Source: Progne subis subis (lineage: Eukaryota > Chordata > Aves > Passeriformes > Hirundinidae). From it: a stretch of 64,000 nt of DNA. Positions 34,961-44,772 of the stretch are shown piece after piece. The stretch covers positions 4,833,913-4,897,912 of the forward strand of contig JAKJHU010000066.1 of assembly GCA_022316685.1 (NCBI GenBank), read 5' to 3'. The notes below the pieces were generated by a model. It ran no database searches and was not told where the DNA came from. It saw only the letters and a program-made list of their open reading frames with translations. The first letter of the stretch is position 1. Every line of letters starts with the position of its first letter. Made by a program: the position numbers and the translations under genes.

Positions 34961-35411
34961 TGATGCCTTAAGATTGAGCTTTCATGTTTTTCAGATTCTG
35001 TGCTGCCAGGGGTGCAGCTCTGAGCTCACATTCAGGGTCACTCAACTGTCTTCACAGAGCAGGGAGACAAAACAAATCCTTTTCCTGCTGGACACCAAGG
35101 ACAACTTTCAGGCCCAAAAGCACAAACAGTGGTGGAGTGAAAAGGGAGGAACAAGAAGGATGGAACCTCACAGCCTGCAGCTGTAATTGGACAATTAAAC
35201 CCCAACATGCAAATGGATCAAAACTTATAAAAATGTGAGACCTCGTGACCGCTCGTCCATTTTGTGACCATTTTGGGTCCATCTTGGGTGTAGTCCCTGG
35301 CCAGGCTCTTGTCCTGCCCAAGGTGTACCTTAAAGGCCTTTCAATAAATACCTACTTTATTCTCTTAGCTCTGTCCAGTCCCTGTTCCAGGTCAGCCTGC
35401 CCAAGGCATCA
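34961..35411 (+). mobile_element. Solo LTR, local family copy D
   Basis: Has intact family termini TGATGCC...GGCATCA, a TATA-like 'cttataaaaatg' near 35224 and an AATAAA signal at about 35343. Flanking four bases are 'ccag' (34957-34960) and 'tcag' (35412-35415), a target duplication with one mismatch. It is close to copy C by eye. It lies 6.2 kb downstream of copy C in the same orientation, but the sequence between them shows no retroviral genes. Confidence 0.9.
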
Positions 35412-35415
35412 TCAG

Positions 35416-36480
35416 ATGTGCTGCTCAGAGGCTGGAGGATGCTCAGACACAGCTCAGCAACCTGTGCTGATGGTGCTGGCAAGTTTTCCTTCTCACCTCT
35501 GGCTCCAAACTCCTCTCCCTCAGCTCAGCTGCTCTGAAAACGGAGCAAGGGGAGGTGGTTTGGAAGGAGCTGGGAGCAGAGTGAGCTGTGCAGGGCATCC
35601 TTTTAATGGTCAATGATCCTACGGGCACTGCAGGTGCCAGCAGCCCATGCTGGGGCAGGGACTGTCCCCACACGTCCTGGGAGGAGCCCTGAGCCCTGTG
35701 ACATGGCAAGGAGAGGGGCAGCTTCACCTGTCACCTCTCCCAGCAGGACTCACAGGCCTCAAGGAGAGAAGGGCTGGAGCTCAGCTGGTGGAGCCTTGGC
35801 TTAGTTACAGCACCACTGGTGACCCCGTGGCCTTTGTGACAAAGTGTGCTCAGCCCTGGGGCTGCAGAGGTTGGGCACTTCTGGCTGGTTTATCCAGAGG
35901 CACCAATGCAGCCCAGCAAGGTCCCAGCCCCGGGAAGTTTGGGGAAGATGGATAACGCAGCACAGATATTAATGAGACATAGGGGAAGGCAGCAGAAAAT
36001 GTGAGGAAGAATCTGTACCTGACACTTGCCTTCCAAATATAATTGTCCCTCGTCTGGTTGATGGAGGGGTTTGAACCTGGAAGCACAAATCTCCAGGGGC
36101 TGCATGGAAGAGCGAGGCTGCACTGCTGGCCCAGCAATGGAGAGGTTCAAACCTAAATATCCAGCCAGACACTCCCAGTTAACAACAGGAAGAGAGGAGA
36201 GCATCTCCAGGCCCATCCTCACTGTCCGCCCTCAGACAGGCCTAAGAACAACAGGGAATTTCCCCACACAGCACTTTCCTCCCCGACAGCCAGGCAAGTC
36301 TAGGGTCCCTGTTGGCACAGCTCCTTGTTTGTTCAATCCGTGGATGTTAAGAGTGTCCTTCTACCCCACCAAAATCCAAATTTATCACCTGGTGCTTCCT
36401 CAAGACAAATAATCACAGGTAATGCAATGCACCCTAAAATACGGATGGTAAAGAGATCAGCCAGGCTGAGCCTCCTGTGA
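35416..36480. other. Unique sequence, no gene seen
   Basis: Nothing recognised between LTR copy D and the next CR1 fragment. Confidence 0.45.
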
Positions 36481-36735
36481 GGATTGGGATTGTTCAGCGT
36501 GGACGAGGCTCCAGGGAGAGCTTATTGCGACCTTTTAGTACTTAAAGGGACTCCAGGAGAGCTGCAGAGGGACCTGGGACAAGGAATGGAGCAACAGGAC
36601 AAGGGGGAATGGATTCCCACTGCCAGAGGGCAGGGATGGATGGGATCTTGGGAAGGAATTCCTGTCTGGGAGGTTGGGGAGGCCCTGGCAGGGGTCTTCC
36701 TGGCCCTGGATCCCTGGAAGTGTCCAAGCCCTTTA
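36481..36735 (+). mobile_element. CR1 LINE fragment lacking the terminal tail
   Basis: 'gggattgttcagcgtggac', 'ggctccagggagagcttatt', 'gggacaaggaatggagcaac', 'cactgccagagggcaggga', 'gggaggccctggcaggggt' and 'ccctggaagtgtccaagcc' follow the CR1 sense order. The match ends before the 3' octamers. Its sequence mirrors the minus-oriented copy at 8835-9280. Confidence 0.88.
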
Positions 36736-37884
36736 ATGATTGCAGTGTGAAGTCTCCAACCAAGTGGAGGAGAGGTGGGAATTTATCCCTCTGCCACACA
36801 AGACAATAAAATGCGTCCTGACTTCTTCCACCTTTTCTTGACAAGAGTCCTCCAATTGACAAAAGCAGACAGAGATTTTGGGGTGCTTCTTTTTAACAGG
36901 GCCAGTTTCCTGCTCCTCAAAGAGGATGGAGCTCCAGGAAGCCCAAGCCTGACCCCTTGAATGGCAAATCCCCCTGAAGGACTTCCCACAGGCCAGGGAA
37001 ATATAAATCCTCCAAATTCCCCCAGAAATTGATTCCCAGGCGCTGTACTCCAGTCTGCACCTGATTTTTCCATTTCTCCCATCATGTCTGTTCTAACTCT
37101 TTTCAAGGTTTGTCCACTGTGTTTCAGCTGAGGGTTTGAAGCAGATTGAGGACAAATGGGGGTTTGGAGTGCTCCTCCCAGCCCATTTCCTGCCGGCAAT
37201 GCGATTTATCTTCCACCAGACACACAATATTACGTGATTTTGACAGTTCAGATGAACAATGATAATCAAGAAGACAAGAAGGAAAATATTAATTTAATTT
37301 TTCTCTGCTCACGTGATACATTTCATGCTCCTGCCTCCCTCCCACCTGTTTACTCTGAGCCTTCACTTATTCCAGGATCTGTTACCGGGTGTTCCTTGGA
37401 AACAACTCATCTCTGTTTACTCTCTCTGCAGGAGGTACTATCGCCTCTCACAGCTTAAATTCACTGTTTTCTATTTTCCCCCCATTTGTTTGTGGTTTTC
37501 CATGTCCAACCTCCCTTCTTGCCTCCATTTCCAGAGCACTTGGATATTCCAGCTTCTTTGGAGACAAACATTCGTGCACAAGGATATTAAAGGTGTGCAA
37601 GACAAGGGCTCGTGGTCAGAGGCTGCTCTGGGTGTTTTGGTACCTCAGTGATGGAACCTCACCAGCCAAAGGCTGCTCAAGGTCTCCTCTCCATTATAAC
37701 CCATGGGGTGAAGTTGACAAAACCCCCAAATTTAACCATTTATAGACCGAATCACTGGAATATGAGTCAGGATTTGTCTCCCAGGGCAGTGGAGATTGAA
37801 TTTGGTAAGAACCAGCATGGTCTTCTAGCAGTGAGGGAATGGCCACTGCCCTGGACAGACCTCACGATGACTTCATCCATAACT
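36736..37884. other. Unique sequence, no gene seen
   Basis: AT-rich at about 37200-37330. No exon or transposon recognised. Confidence 0.45.
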
Positions 37885-38103
37885 TGGGACATCAGGAGGG
37901 ATTTCCTCATGGAATGGGTGGCCAGGCATTGACAGGGGCTGCTCGGGGAGGTTTGGAGTTCCCATCCATCCCTGGAGGTGTCCAGGGAAGGCCTGGATGT
38001 GGCACTTGGTGCTCTGGGCTGGTGACAAGGTGAGCATTGGGCGCAGCTTGGTCTCCATGACCTTGGAGATCTTTTCCCATCTCAATGATCCTGGGATTCT
38101 GTG
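37885..38103 (+). mobile_element. CR1 LINE 3'-end fragment
   Basis: 'ggagggatttcctcatggaa', 'tgggtggccaggcattgac', 'catccatccctggaggtgtc', 'ggatgtggcacttggtgctc' and the tail 'caatgatcctgggattctg' give the CR1 sense order through to a decayed octamer. Confidence 0.93.
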
Positions 38104-38292
38104 ACCTTCACCTCCATGGGCACCAATGCACCTCTGCTGTTTTTCCTGAGGGAGGGACAGAGTGCCAGGAGATGAGGCTGGGAGATCAAATGGCTCCATG
38201 GCTTATTTTGAGGTGACAGCAGCCCTCAGCTTGGTCACTGATTCTACAGGAGCATTTTAAAAAGAGGCATATTCTTTTTTTTGTTATTTTTA

Positions 38293-39382
38293 GGAAGCAC
38301 TCCTCGTCTGGCAGTGCAGTTTCTCTGGGGTCAGTTCTAGGGTCTGGATTCTTATCCTGGGATCAGTTCTAGGGTCTGTATTCCTGTCCTGGGGTCACTT
38401 TTAGAGTCTGGATTCTTATCCTGGGGTCAGTTCTAGGGTCTGGATTCTTGTCTTGAGGTTGGTTCTAGGGTCTGGATTCTTCTCTGGGGGTTGGTTCTAG
38501 GGTTTGGATTCTTGTCCTGGAGTCTGTTCTAGGGCCTGGATTCTTCTGGGATCAGTTCTAGGGTCTGTATTCCTGTCCTGGGGTCATTTCTAGGGTCTGG
38601 ATTCTTGTCCTGGGGTCACTTCCAGGGTCTGTATTCTCATCCTGGGGTCAGTTCTAGGGTCTGGATTCCTGTCCTGGAGTCAGTTCTAGGGTCTTGGCCA
38701 AGATCATCAGGATGGGCACCAGCTTTGTCTCCTCCTCCAACATTCAGCTGTGCCAGAAGTAGCTCACCCCAGTTCCAGTAGGAATGATGATGTGAGGGAT
38801 GATCCTTCAGCCTGAGGGTGCTAGATGATCCTTCAGCCTGAGGGTGCTGGAAGCACTCCTCATCTGGCAGTGCAGTTTCTCTGGGGTCGGTTCTAGGGTC
38901 TGGATTCTTATCCTGGGATCAGTTCTAGGGTCTGTATTCCTGTCCTGGGGTCACTTTTATTAGGGTCTGGATTCTTATCCTAGGGTCAGTTCTAGGGTCT
39001 GGATTCTTGTCTTGAGGTTGGTTCTAGGGTCTGGATTCTTCTCTGGGGGTTGGTTCTAGGGTTTGGATTCTTGTCCTGGAGTCTGTTCTAGGGCCTGGAT
39101 TCTTCTGGGATCAGTTCTAGGGTCTGTATTCCTGTCCTGGGGTCATTTCTATGGCCTGGATTCTTGTCCTGGGGTCACTTCTAGGGTCTGTATTCTCATC
39201 CTGGGGTCAGTTCTAGGGTCTGGATTCCTGTCCTGGAGTCGGTTCTAGGGTCTTGGCCAAGATCATCAGGATGGGCACCAGCCTCATCTCCTCCTCCAGC
39301 ATTCAGCTATGCCAGAAGTAGCTCGCCCCAGTTCCAGTAGGAATGACGATGTGAGGGATGATCCTTCAGCCTGAGGGTGCTG
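38293..39382. repeat. Tandem duplication of about 545 bp, each half a minisatellite
   Basis: Two blocks, 38293-38848 and 38849-39382, share the same start ('ggaagcactcctc'), a run of roughly ten to twelve 32-base units of the type 'ttctagggtctggattctt' plus 'gtcctggggtcag', and then a unique segment from 'ggccaagatcatcagga' to 'cagcctgagggtgctgg'. Block 1 ends with a duplicated 26-base phrase. By eye the blocks are nearly the same, so the duplication is recent relative to the unit expansion. Confidence 0.95.
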
Positions 39383-40568
39383 GATGAGGCTGATGTGGAG
39401 CAGCCTCAGTTTCTGGTGTTTGTCCCCACCTGGGTGCCCCTGTTTGGGTCAGCTCCTGTTCCCCCCATCCACAGAGACTCCCTGGGGAGGGCAGGGCTGA
39501 CCCAGCTCCCTGAAGGGTGCCAAGGACAGCGAGCAGAGGGGACAGGAACTGGGAAAGCCCAGCAGAGACACAGCCCGTGGCAATCGGGCTGGCACTGCCT
39601 GCAGGCGCTGACCCTTCCCCGCGCTGAGCCAACACTGCAGCTCTCATTTCCAGGCAGCAAGCTGCAGCTGTCTCCTTGCCTCTCTGCAGGTGCCAAAGGT
39701 GCCTGAGCTGAGACAGGAGCTTTCAGGGTGGCTCATCATGAAACGCAGCACCACCAACCCTCCCAGGGCTGGAGCTGAGCTTTCCCCAGCGCTGTTTGTG
39801 TGGAAGCTCTGCCTTGCTCCATGGGCCAGCACAGCCTGTCAGGAGTGGGACAGGCACAGCCTTTGCCTGTCAGATGGGGGGATTTTTCTCTCTCTCTCTC
39901 TCTCTCCGTGTCTCGGTGCCTTTGGTGCAATGCAGTATTTTCTGCTCTGGCTGCTTTGCTCACTGGAGCCCTGCGAGTGCTGGAGGAAATGAGGGAGCTG
40001 CTCTGCAAAGCTGCTGGATGCAGCCACCATTCCCATCTCCAGAGGGGCCCTGCTCAGCCTGGGGATGGAGCAGAGGCCTCAGGAAGGGATTTTACACCCT
40101 GGCTCTGCTGCTCTTAGCAAAGTGAGGACTGGGAACAGAGAAGCAGCAAAGCCAGTCCAGCCGGGCAGCCCCGTTTCTGAGGATTTTGTGCCCAGAGCAG
40201 CTCAGAAAACATCTCAAGATGTTTCTTCTTCCATCAGCTGATGAGGGATTAGAGAAGACAACAGCAATGCACTGCTTGTCACATCTACGATAGAAAAAAA
40301 AAAACCTCCAAAAAATGGTAAATCCAGAGTTTTTCTGGCCAGCAATAAAGAAAAGCCCATGTGCACCACCCTTGTGATGTCAATGTCCACACCACAGAGC
40401 ACCTGGTCCATGGCTTCCATCACACTGAGACAGAAAAATTATGTTTTGATAGATTTTTTTTTTCAGTCTCCAAAATGCCTGAAATGCAAAAGCTCCCTCC
40501 CGAAAAAAAGTGTTCGGGTTTAGTCTCAAAGGAAAAAAGGGATTTGAACACAAGTGTGGAATTTAGTG
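39383..40568. other. Unique sequence, no gene seen
   Basis: Fairly GC-rich. A (CT)n run of about 10 units lies at 39887-39906. Frames of about 100 codons occur on both strands without domains. Confidence 0.45.
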
Positions 40569-40903
40569 AGGGGAAGGAAGGAAAGGAAGGAAGGAAGGAA
40601 GGAAGGAAGGAAGGAAGGAAGGAAGGAAGGAAGGAAGGAAGGAAGGAAGGAAGGAAGGAAGGAAGGAAGGAAGGAAGGAAGGAAGGAAGGAAGGAAGGAA
40701 GGAAGGAAGGAAGGAAGGAAGGAAGGAAGGAAGGAGGGAAGGAAGGAAGGAGGGAAGGAGGGAAGGAAGGAAGGAAGGAAGGAAGGAAGGAAGGAAGGAA
40801 GGAAGGAAGGAAGGAAGGAAGGAAGGAAGGAAGGAAGGAAGGAAGGAAGGAAGGAAGGAAGGAAGGAAGGAAGGAAGGAAGGAAGGAAGGAAGGAAGGAA
40901 GGA
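40569..40903. repeat. (GGAA)n array, 335 bp
   Basis: Nearly pure GGAA tetranucleotide repeat with a few GGGA interruptions at about 40733-40760. All purine on the plus strand. Open frames across it in several phases are artefacts of the unit. Confidence 0.98.
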
Positions 40904-42242
40904 GCCCAGAATTCCCATTTCCTTCTCACTCCTGCCCCCTCTAATGACAATCAGGCAGAATTCCTCTTTCCCCAGCAGCCTTGGACCCTGTTTGAAGCAA
41001 TTTGGAGGCAATTGAATGAGAAGGAATAAACGAGTGGATATTGCAGTTTATGGATGGCTGAGTCAAACCCACAGGCAGTGATTAGAGGCCCGCAGTCCCT
41101 TTCATGCCCTCAGTAAGAAAATGACTTAAATTTGTTCCATTTTAGCTCCAAACAGGAGGTGCAGTTGTAGTGGGATGGAATGTCAGTTATGCCACCTTTT
41201 AATATTCATCTGGAGGGAAAACAGAATAGGGGTTTGGTGGGTTTTTTTGGGTTTTTTGTTTTTTTTGGGTTTTTTTGGTTTTTTTTTTTTTTTTAACTTT
41301 AATTTAAATAGTGTTGGTCAATCCAAAGCAAATTTCTCTGGCTTTGATCCCCTCCTGTTAGTTTGGATGCAAAGAAATGAGGAGAATAAATAATTAGAAC
41401 TTCCCTACTCTTTCTCCCACCTTCATTTGCCCTACAAATAATTTCCAAGGCAGCTTTTTACCCACCCGGCCCCTTCTTATCATCATCTATGGTAGTTCCT
41501 CACCTTTTTCCTCACTTGTTTGCAGTCTTGATATCCTTAAACCATCTTCTCTCATCAGTGTCACTCTCACGATTTTGGGTTGTTTTATTTATTAATATGG
41601 AAAAGATACCATGAGATTTAAAATGTATTTGTCAGCTTACAACTCTTAGAGCCTTGTTTTGAGCACTCCTGGGATTTAGCCACCATGGCATCTGAGCCCG
41701 GATTTGGATACCAAACCTCATCCTCTGCAAACTGATGGGAATCTGGCATTTTTCAAGGCTTTCAGAGACGTTACAAACAACAGGAAAAAAAAAAGAAAAA
41801 AAAAAAATCTGAAAAACCACAGACACTTAAAGCATCAACTGCTGAAGACATATCACATTTTCAGTGGATTAAAAAAAAAGAGAGAGAAATAAAACAAACA
41901 CCTCGTGGAGGCTGAATTTTCATGGTGCTGGTGGCAACTCTCACTCTGGTCCTAAGCACTGCAGTTTGTGCTGTTGTTCGGCCAGCTCAGCCGGGAAGGG
42001 CTTTCTTCTAGCTCACATTTGGCAAAGACAGAAAATGTAATGCCAAAATGATGCCAGCAGGACCCTGCACGCCCTCAGAGCCGTGGGTTTTCCAGAGAGG
42101 AGGGTAGAGAATGAGGTGTGGGATGGGAACCCAGCTCCTGGGGCAGCTGCAGAGCAGTTGGGTTTATGTCACTCTGTTTTTAAAAAAATGGACACTTGGA
42201 AACAGCATTTTGTCAGCTTTTAGGGGAACTCGAGCTTTCTTT
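40904..42242. other. Unique sequence with T/G-rich tract, no gene seen
   Basis: A low-complexity T/G-rich tract lies at about 41236-41294. No exon or transposon recognised elsewhere. Confidence 0.45.
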
Positions 42243-42264
42243 AAAAAAAAAAAAAAAAAAAAAA
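42243..42264. repeat. A22 homopolymer
   Basis: Uninterrupted A-run. Confidence 0.95.
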
Positions 42265-42295
42265 TCTGATTAAAGATGTGCCCATTCAGAGAACC

Positions 42296-42735
42296 CTTTC
42301 TTTTTTCTTGATAATTCTTCTTTATTATTTTGGGTTTTTTCTTTATTATCTTCCTTTTCTTCATAATTCTTTTCATTTTTTCTTTTTTCCTTTTTCATCT
42401 TTTTTACTTTTTTACTTTTTCATCTTTTTTTCTTTTTTTCTTTTCCTTTTTTCCTTTTCTTATTCCTTGTTTTTTTCTCCTTTTTTCTTTTTTCCTCTTT
42501 TTCTTCTTTCTTCCTATTTTATTTTCTCCTTTTTTGTCCTTTTTAAATCTTTTTTCTTTTTCTTTCATTTTCCTTTTTCTTTCTTTTCCCTTTTTTCTTT
42601 TTTCTTTTTTCCTTTTTTCCTTTTTTCTTTTTTCTTTTTTCTTTTTTCCTTTTTTCTTTTTATCTTTTTTCTCCTTTTTTTCTTTTCTCTTTTTTTTTGT
42701 TTCTTTTCTCCTTTTTCCATTTTTTTCTTGTTTGT
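42296..42735. repeat. Polypyrimidine tract, CTTTTTT-like, 440 bp
   Basis: Almost all T with single or paired C every five to seven bases, and rare A or G in the first half. The second half (from about 42580) is a more regular TTTTTTCC/TTTTTTC repeat. It reads as Phe/Ser/Leu on plus and Lys/Glu/Arg on minus; neither is a gene. Confidence 0.95.
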
Positions 42736-43051
42736 TTATTTTCCATAAGCAGTTAACAGCAAGAGAAATCAAGCAAACAAATCCAAGAACTTCCTGTAGA
42801 AAAAGCCCCCAGGCTCCTGACCAAGCAAATAAGTGAGGAGATCTCATTTCCCAAGGAACTTGCAGGACCCCTCATTTTTGTCAGGAGCACTGCATCCATC
42901 AGAAATTATTACTAGCTCTTGACAGGCACTCAGTTAAAACTCTCTGAGATCTTGGTCCTCTCCTTGGGATGGGAGATCTGTGCCTTGTTTTGGGTGGCCA
43001 GTGGAGGAACCCCATCGACAGGAACAGCTGACAAAGCGACCCCAACCACAC
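42736..43051. other. Unique sequence, no gene seen
   Basis: Nothing recognised between the pyrimidine tract and the next CR1 fragment. Confidence 0.45.
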
Positions 43052-43212
43052 AACCATGGAATCTTGGCTCGGAAAAGCCTTTGAGATCATCAGGCCCAAC
43101 TATTCCCAGCACTGCCAAGGCCACCACTGACCATGTCCCCAAGTGCCACCTCCACATGGCTTTGAAATCCCTCCAGGGATGTGACTCCACCATTGCCTGT
43201 GGCAGCTGTGCC
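43052..43212 (-). mobile_element. CR1 LINE 3'-end fragment
   Basis: 'aaccatggaatcttggctc', 'gaaaagcctttgagatcatc', 'cccagcactgccaaggccac', 'catgtccccaagtgccacct' and 'tccctccagggatgtgactc' match the reverse complement of a CR1 tail. Confidence 0.92.
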
Positions 43213-43245
43213 GATACTACAGCTGGGGCCAGAGAAGACCAACAT

Positions 43246-43246
<1 letters not shown>

Positions 43247-43290
<44 letters not shown>
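43247..43290. repeat. (CCCTGT)n hexanucleotide microsatellite
   Basis: About seven perfect units of a CCCTGT/GTCCCT repeat. Confidence 0.97.
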
Positions 43291-43291
<1 letters not shown>

Positions 43292-44216
43292 CTGCAGCAA
43301 ACACCAGTCCTGCCAACTGCAGATCCTTTCCCACCTCCTCCTTGCTCATGAACCATTTGGAGCTCAGCCACAGCCCTGGAAGGGAGCCCAGATATTGATG
43401 TTCCTGGACTTTGGCTCATGGCAGCCAGTGTTTGGTTTTGCAAACAACTGCTGATTAAACAGAAATTCCCTGCCGGGCAAACAAAAAGAATCTTTTCTTC
43501 CCCATTTTTGCCCATCCATTTCTATTCCTGGGCTGGACCAGGAGCGTTTTGCCAGACAAAATCTCCTTGGCATAGTCCAAGCCTTGGCTCACACGTGTGC
43601 TGATGTTCCCAGGGATTCAGAGCCTGAAGAAACTGGGAGATCATTTTGGATGAGGGAAAAGTTGAACTAGCACTTAGGTAAAATTCCAAATCATGCTCAG
43701 TGCTCTCCAACAGCCCTGCAGGGCTTGGTTTCTGTCCCTAACATCAGTTTTCACTGGTGGCAGCCAGTCCACAAACAATACTTTACACACGCCTTCAAAG
43801 TAGCCTCAGTTTCCCCAAGATAAAAATTACGTGAGAACTCTGCAAAGCTGAGATGCAAAGAAATTACGGTAGGGGGTAAACAGAGAATAAATAATTACAA
43901 TTTGAGCCAAAATAGCTCTAATTTGACTCAATTTGGCCTCCGAAGAGATCATTCTGTCCATCCCAACAGGGCTTTGTGATCCCCAGCTGGAGTCTGTGCC
44001 TTCACCCAGGTTTGTGTTTGCATTGCTCGTGATCCTGCTGCTTTCAGCTCTGGTGGAACTCTGTAGTTCGTGGTGCTGTACATCCCAAAATATTTATAAA
44101 GGGAATAAAGCAGATGACATGTTTGGGAACAGAAAAAGTAAAAATAATGTGTTGTTTTGAAGACAGGGGCTGTCTGGGGCTGGTGTTTCTTGGCCATGAG
44201 CTGGTATTCACAGTTC
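43291..44216. other. Unique sequence, no gene seen
   Basis: A plus-strand frame at about 43933-44160 encodes a hydrophobic run but begins at TTG and has no clear family match (see rejected items). Confidence 0.45.
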
Positions 44217-44430
44217 ACAGAATCATGGAATACCCTGAACTGGAAGGGATCCACCAGGATCATCCAGTGCAGCTCCTGGCCCTGCACAGACACCCCAACA
44301 ATCCCACCCTGTGCATCCCTGAGAGCGTTGTCCAAACTCTCCTGGAGCAGCCTTGGGGCTGTGCCCATTCCCTGGGGAGCCTGGGCAGTGCCTCAGTACT
44401 CTCTGGGAGGATTCCTTTTCCAGCCGTGCA
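44217..44430 (-). mobile_element. CR1 LINE 3'-end fragment, another subfamily
   Basis: 'cacagaatcatggaatacc', 'ctgaactggaagggatccac', 'gcagctcctggccctgcac', 'gagagcgttgtccaaactc' and 'ccctggggagcctgggcag' match the reverse complement of a CR1 subfamily that differs from the common tail. Confidence 0.9.
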
Positions 44431-44478
44431 TTTAGGAATAAATGTAATTTTTCCATCACAAATTATTTCTCAAAGCAG

Positions 44479-44480
<2 letters not shown>

Positions 44481-44515
<35 letters not shown>
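44481..44515. repeat. T35 homopolymer
   Basis: Uninterrupted T-run. Confidence 0.95.
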
Positions 44516-44662
44516 CTCCCAAACTACACCATTCTTCTAGCAGCATTTTCAACACCAAACCCAGCAGCTCAGTGGTTCAAACCTGAAATGTTCAGGTGGG
44601 AGCATTTCTCACCTACCTTTTATCCTCATTTCTCCCACACTGGGAGACTTCCTGCTGGGAAT

Positions 44663-44772
44663 AAATCATGGAATCACAGAATGGTTTGGGTCAGGAGTGA
44701 CCGTAATATTCCTGTAGCTCCAACCCCCTGCCGTAAGCAGGGACATGAAATCTCTTAACAAGGTTCCATCAC
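44663..44772 (-). mobile_element. CR1 LINE 3'-end fragment
   Basis: 'aaatcatggaatcacagaat', 'ggtttgggtcaggagtgacc', 'ctccaaccccctgccgtaag' and 'cagggacatgaaatc' identify a short, diverged reverse-complement CR1 tail. Confidence 0.88.

Noticed and set aside
28301..35411. LTR copies C and D as the two ends of one provirus
   Set aside because: Copy C has its own matching target duplication on both sides, and copy D nearly so. The 6.2 kb between them has no primer-binding site or gag, pol or env sequence.
38293..39382. CRISPR-like array
   Set aside because: Units are adjacent with no distinct unique spacers, the block is duplicated as a whole, and the genome is vertebrate.
40361..41029. Frames rich in Lys-Glu-Gly-Arg or Leu-Pro-Ser-Phe
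   Set aside because: Translation artefact of the GGAA array.
42278..42847. Phe-rich plus-strand and Lys-rich minus-strand frames
   Set aside because: Artefact of the pyrimidine tract.
43933..44160. Short frame with a hydrophobic run, faintly like a membrane-spanning exon
   Set aside because: It starts at TTG, has no other exon nearby and has no convincing family match. Hydrophobic runs arise readily by chance.
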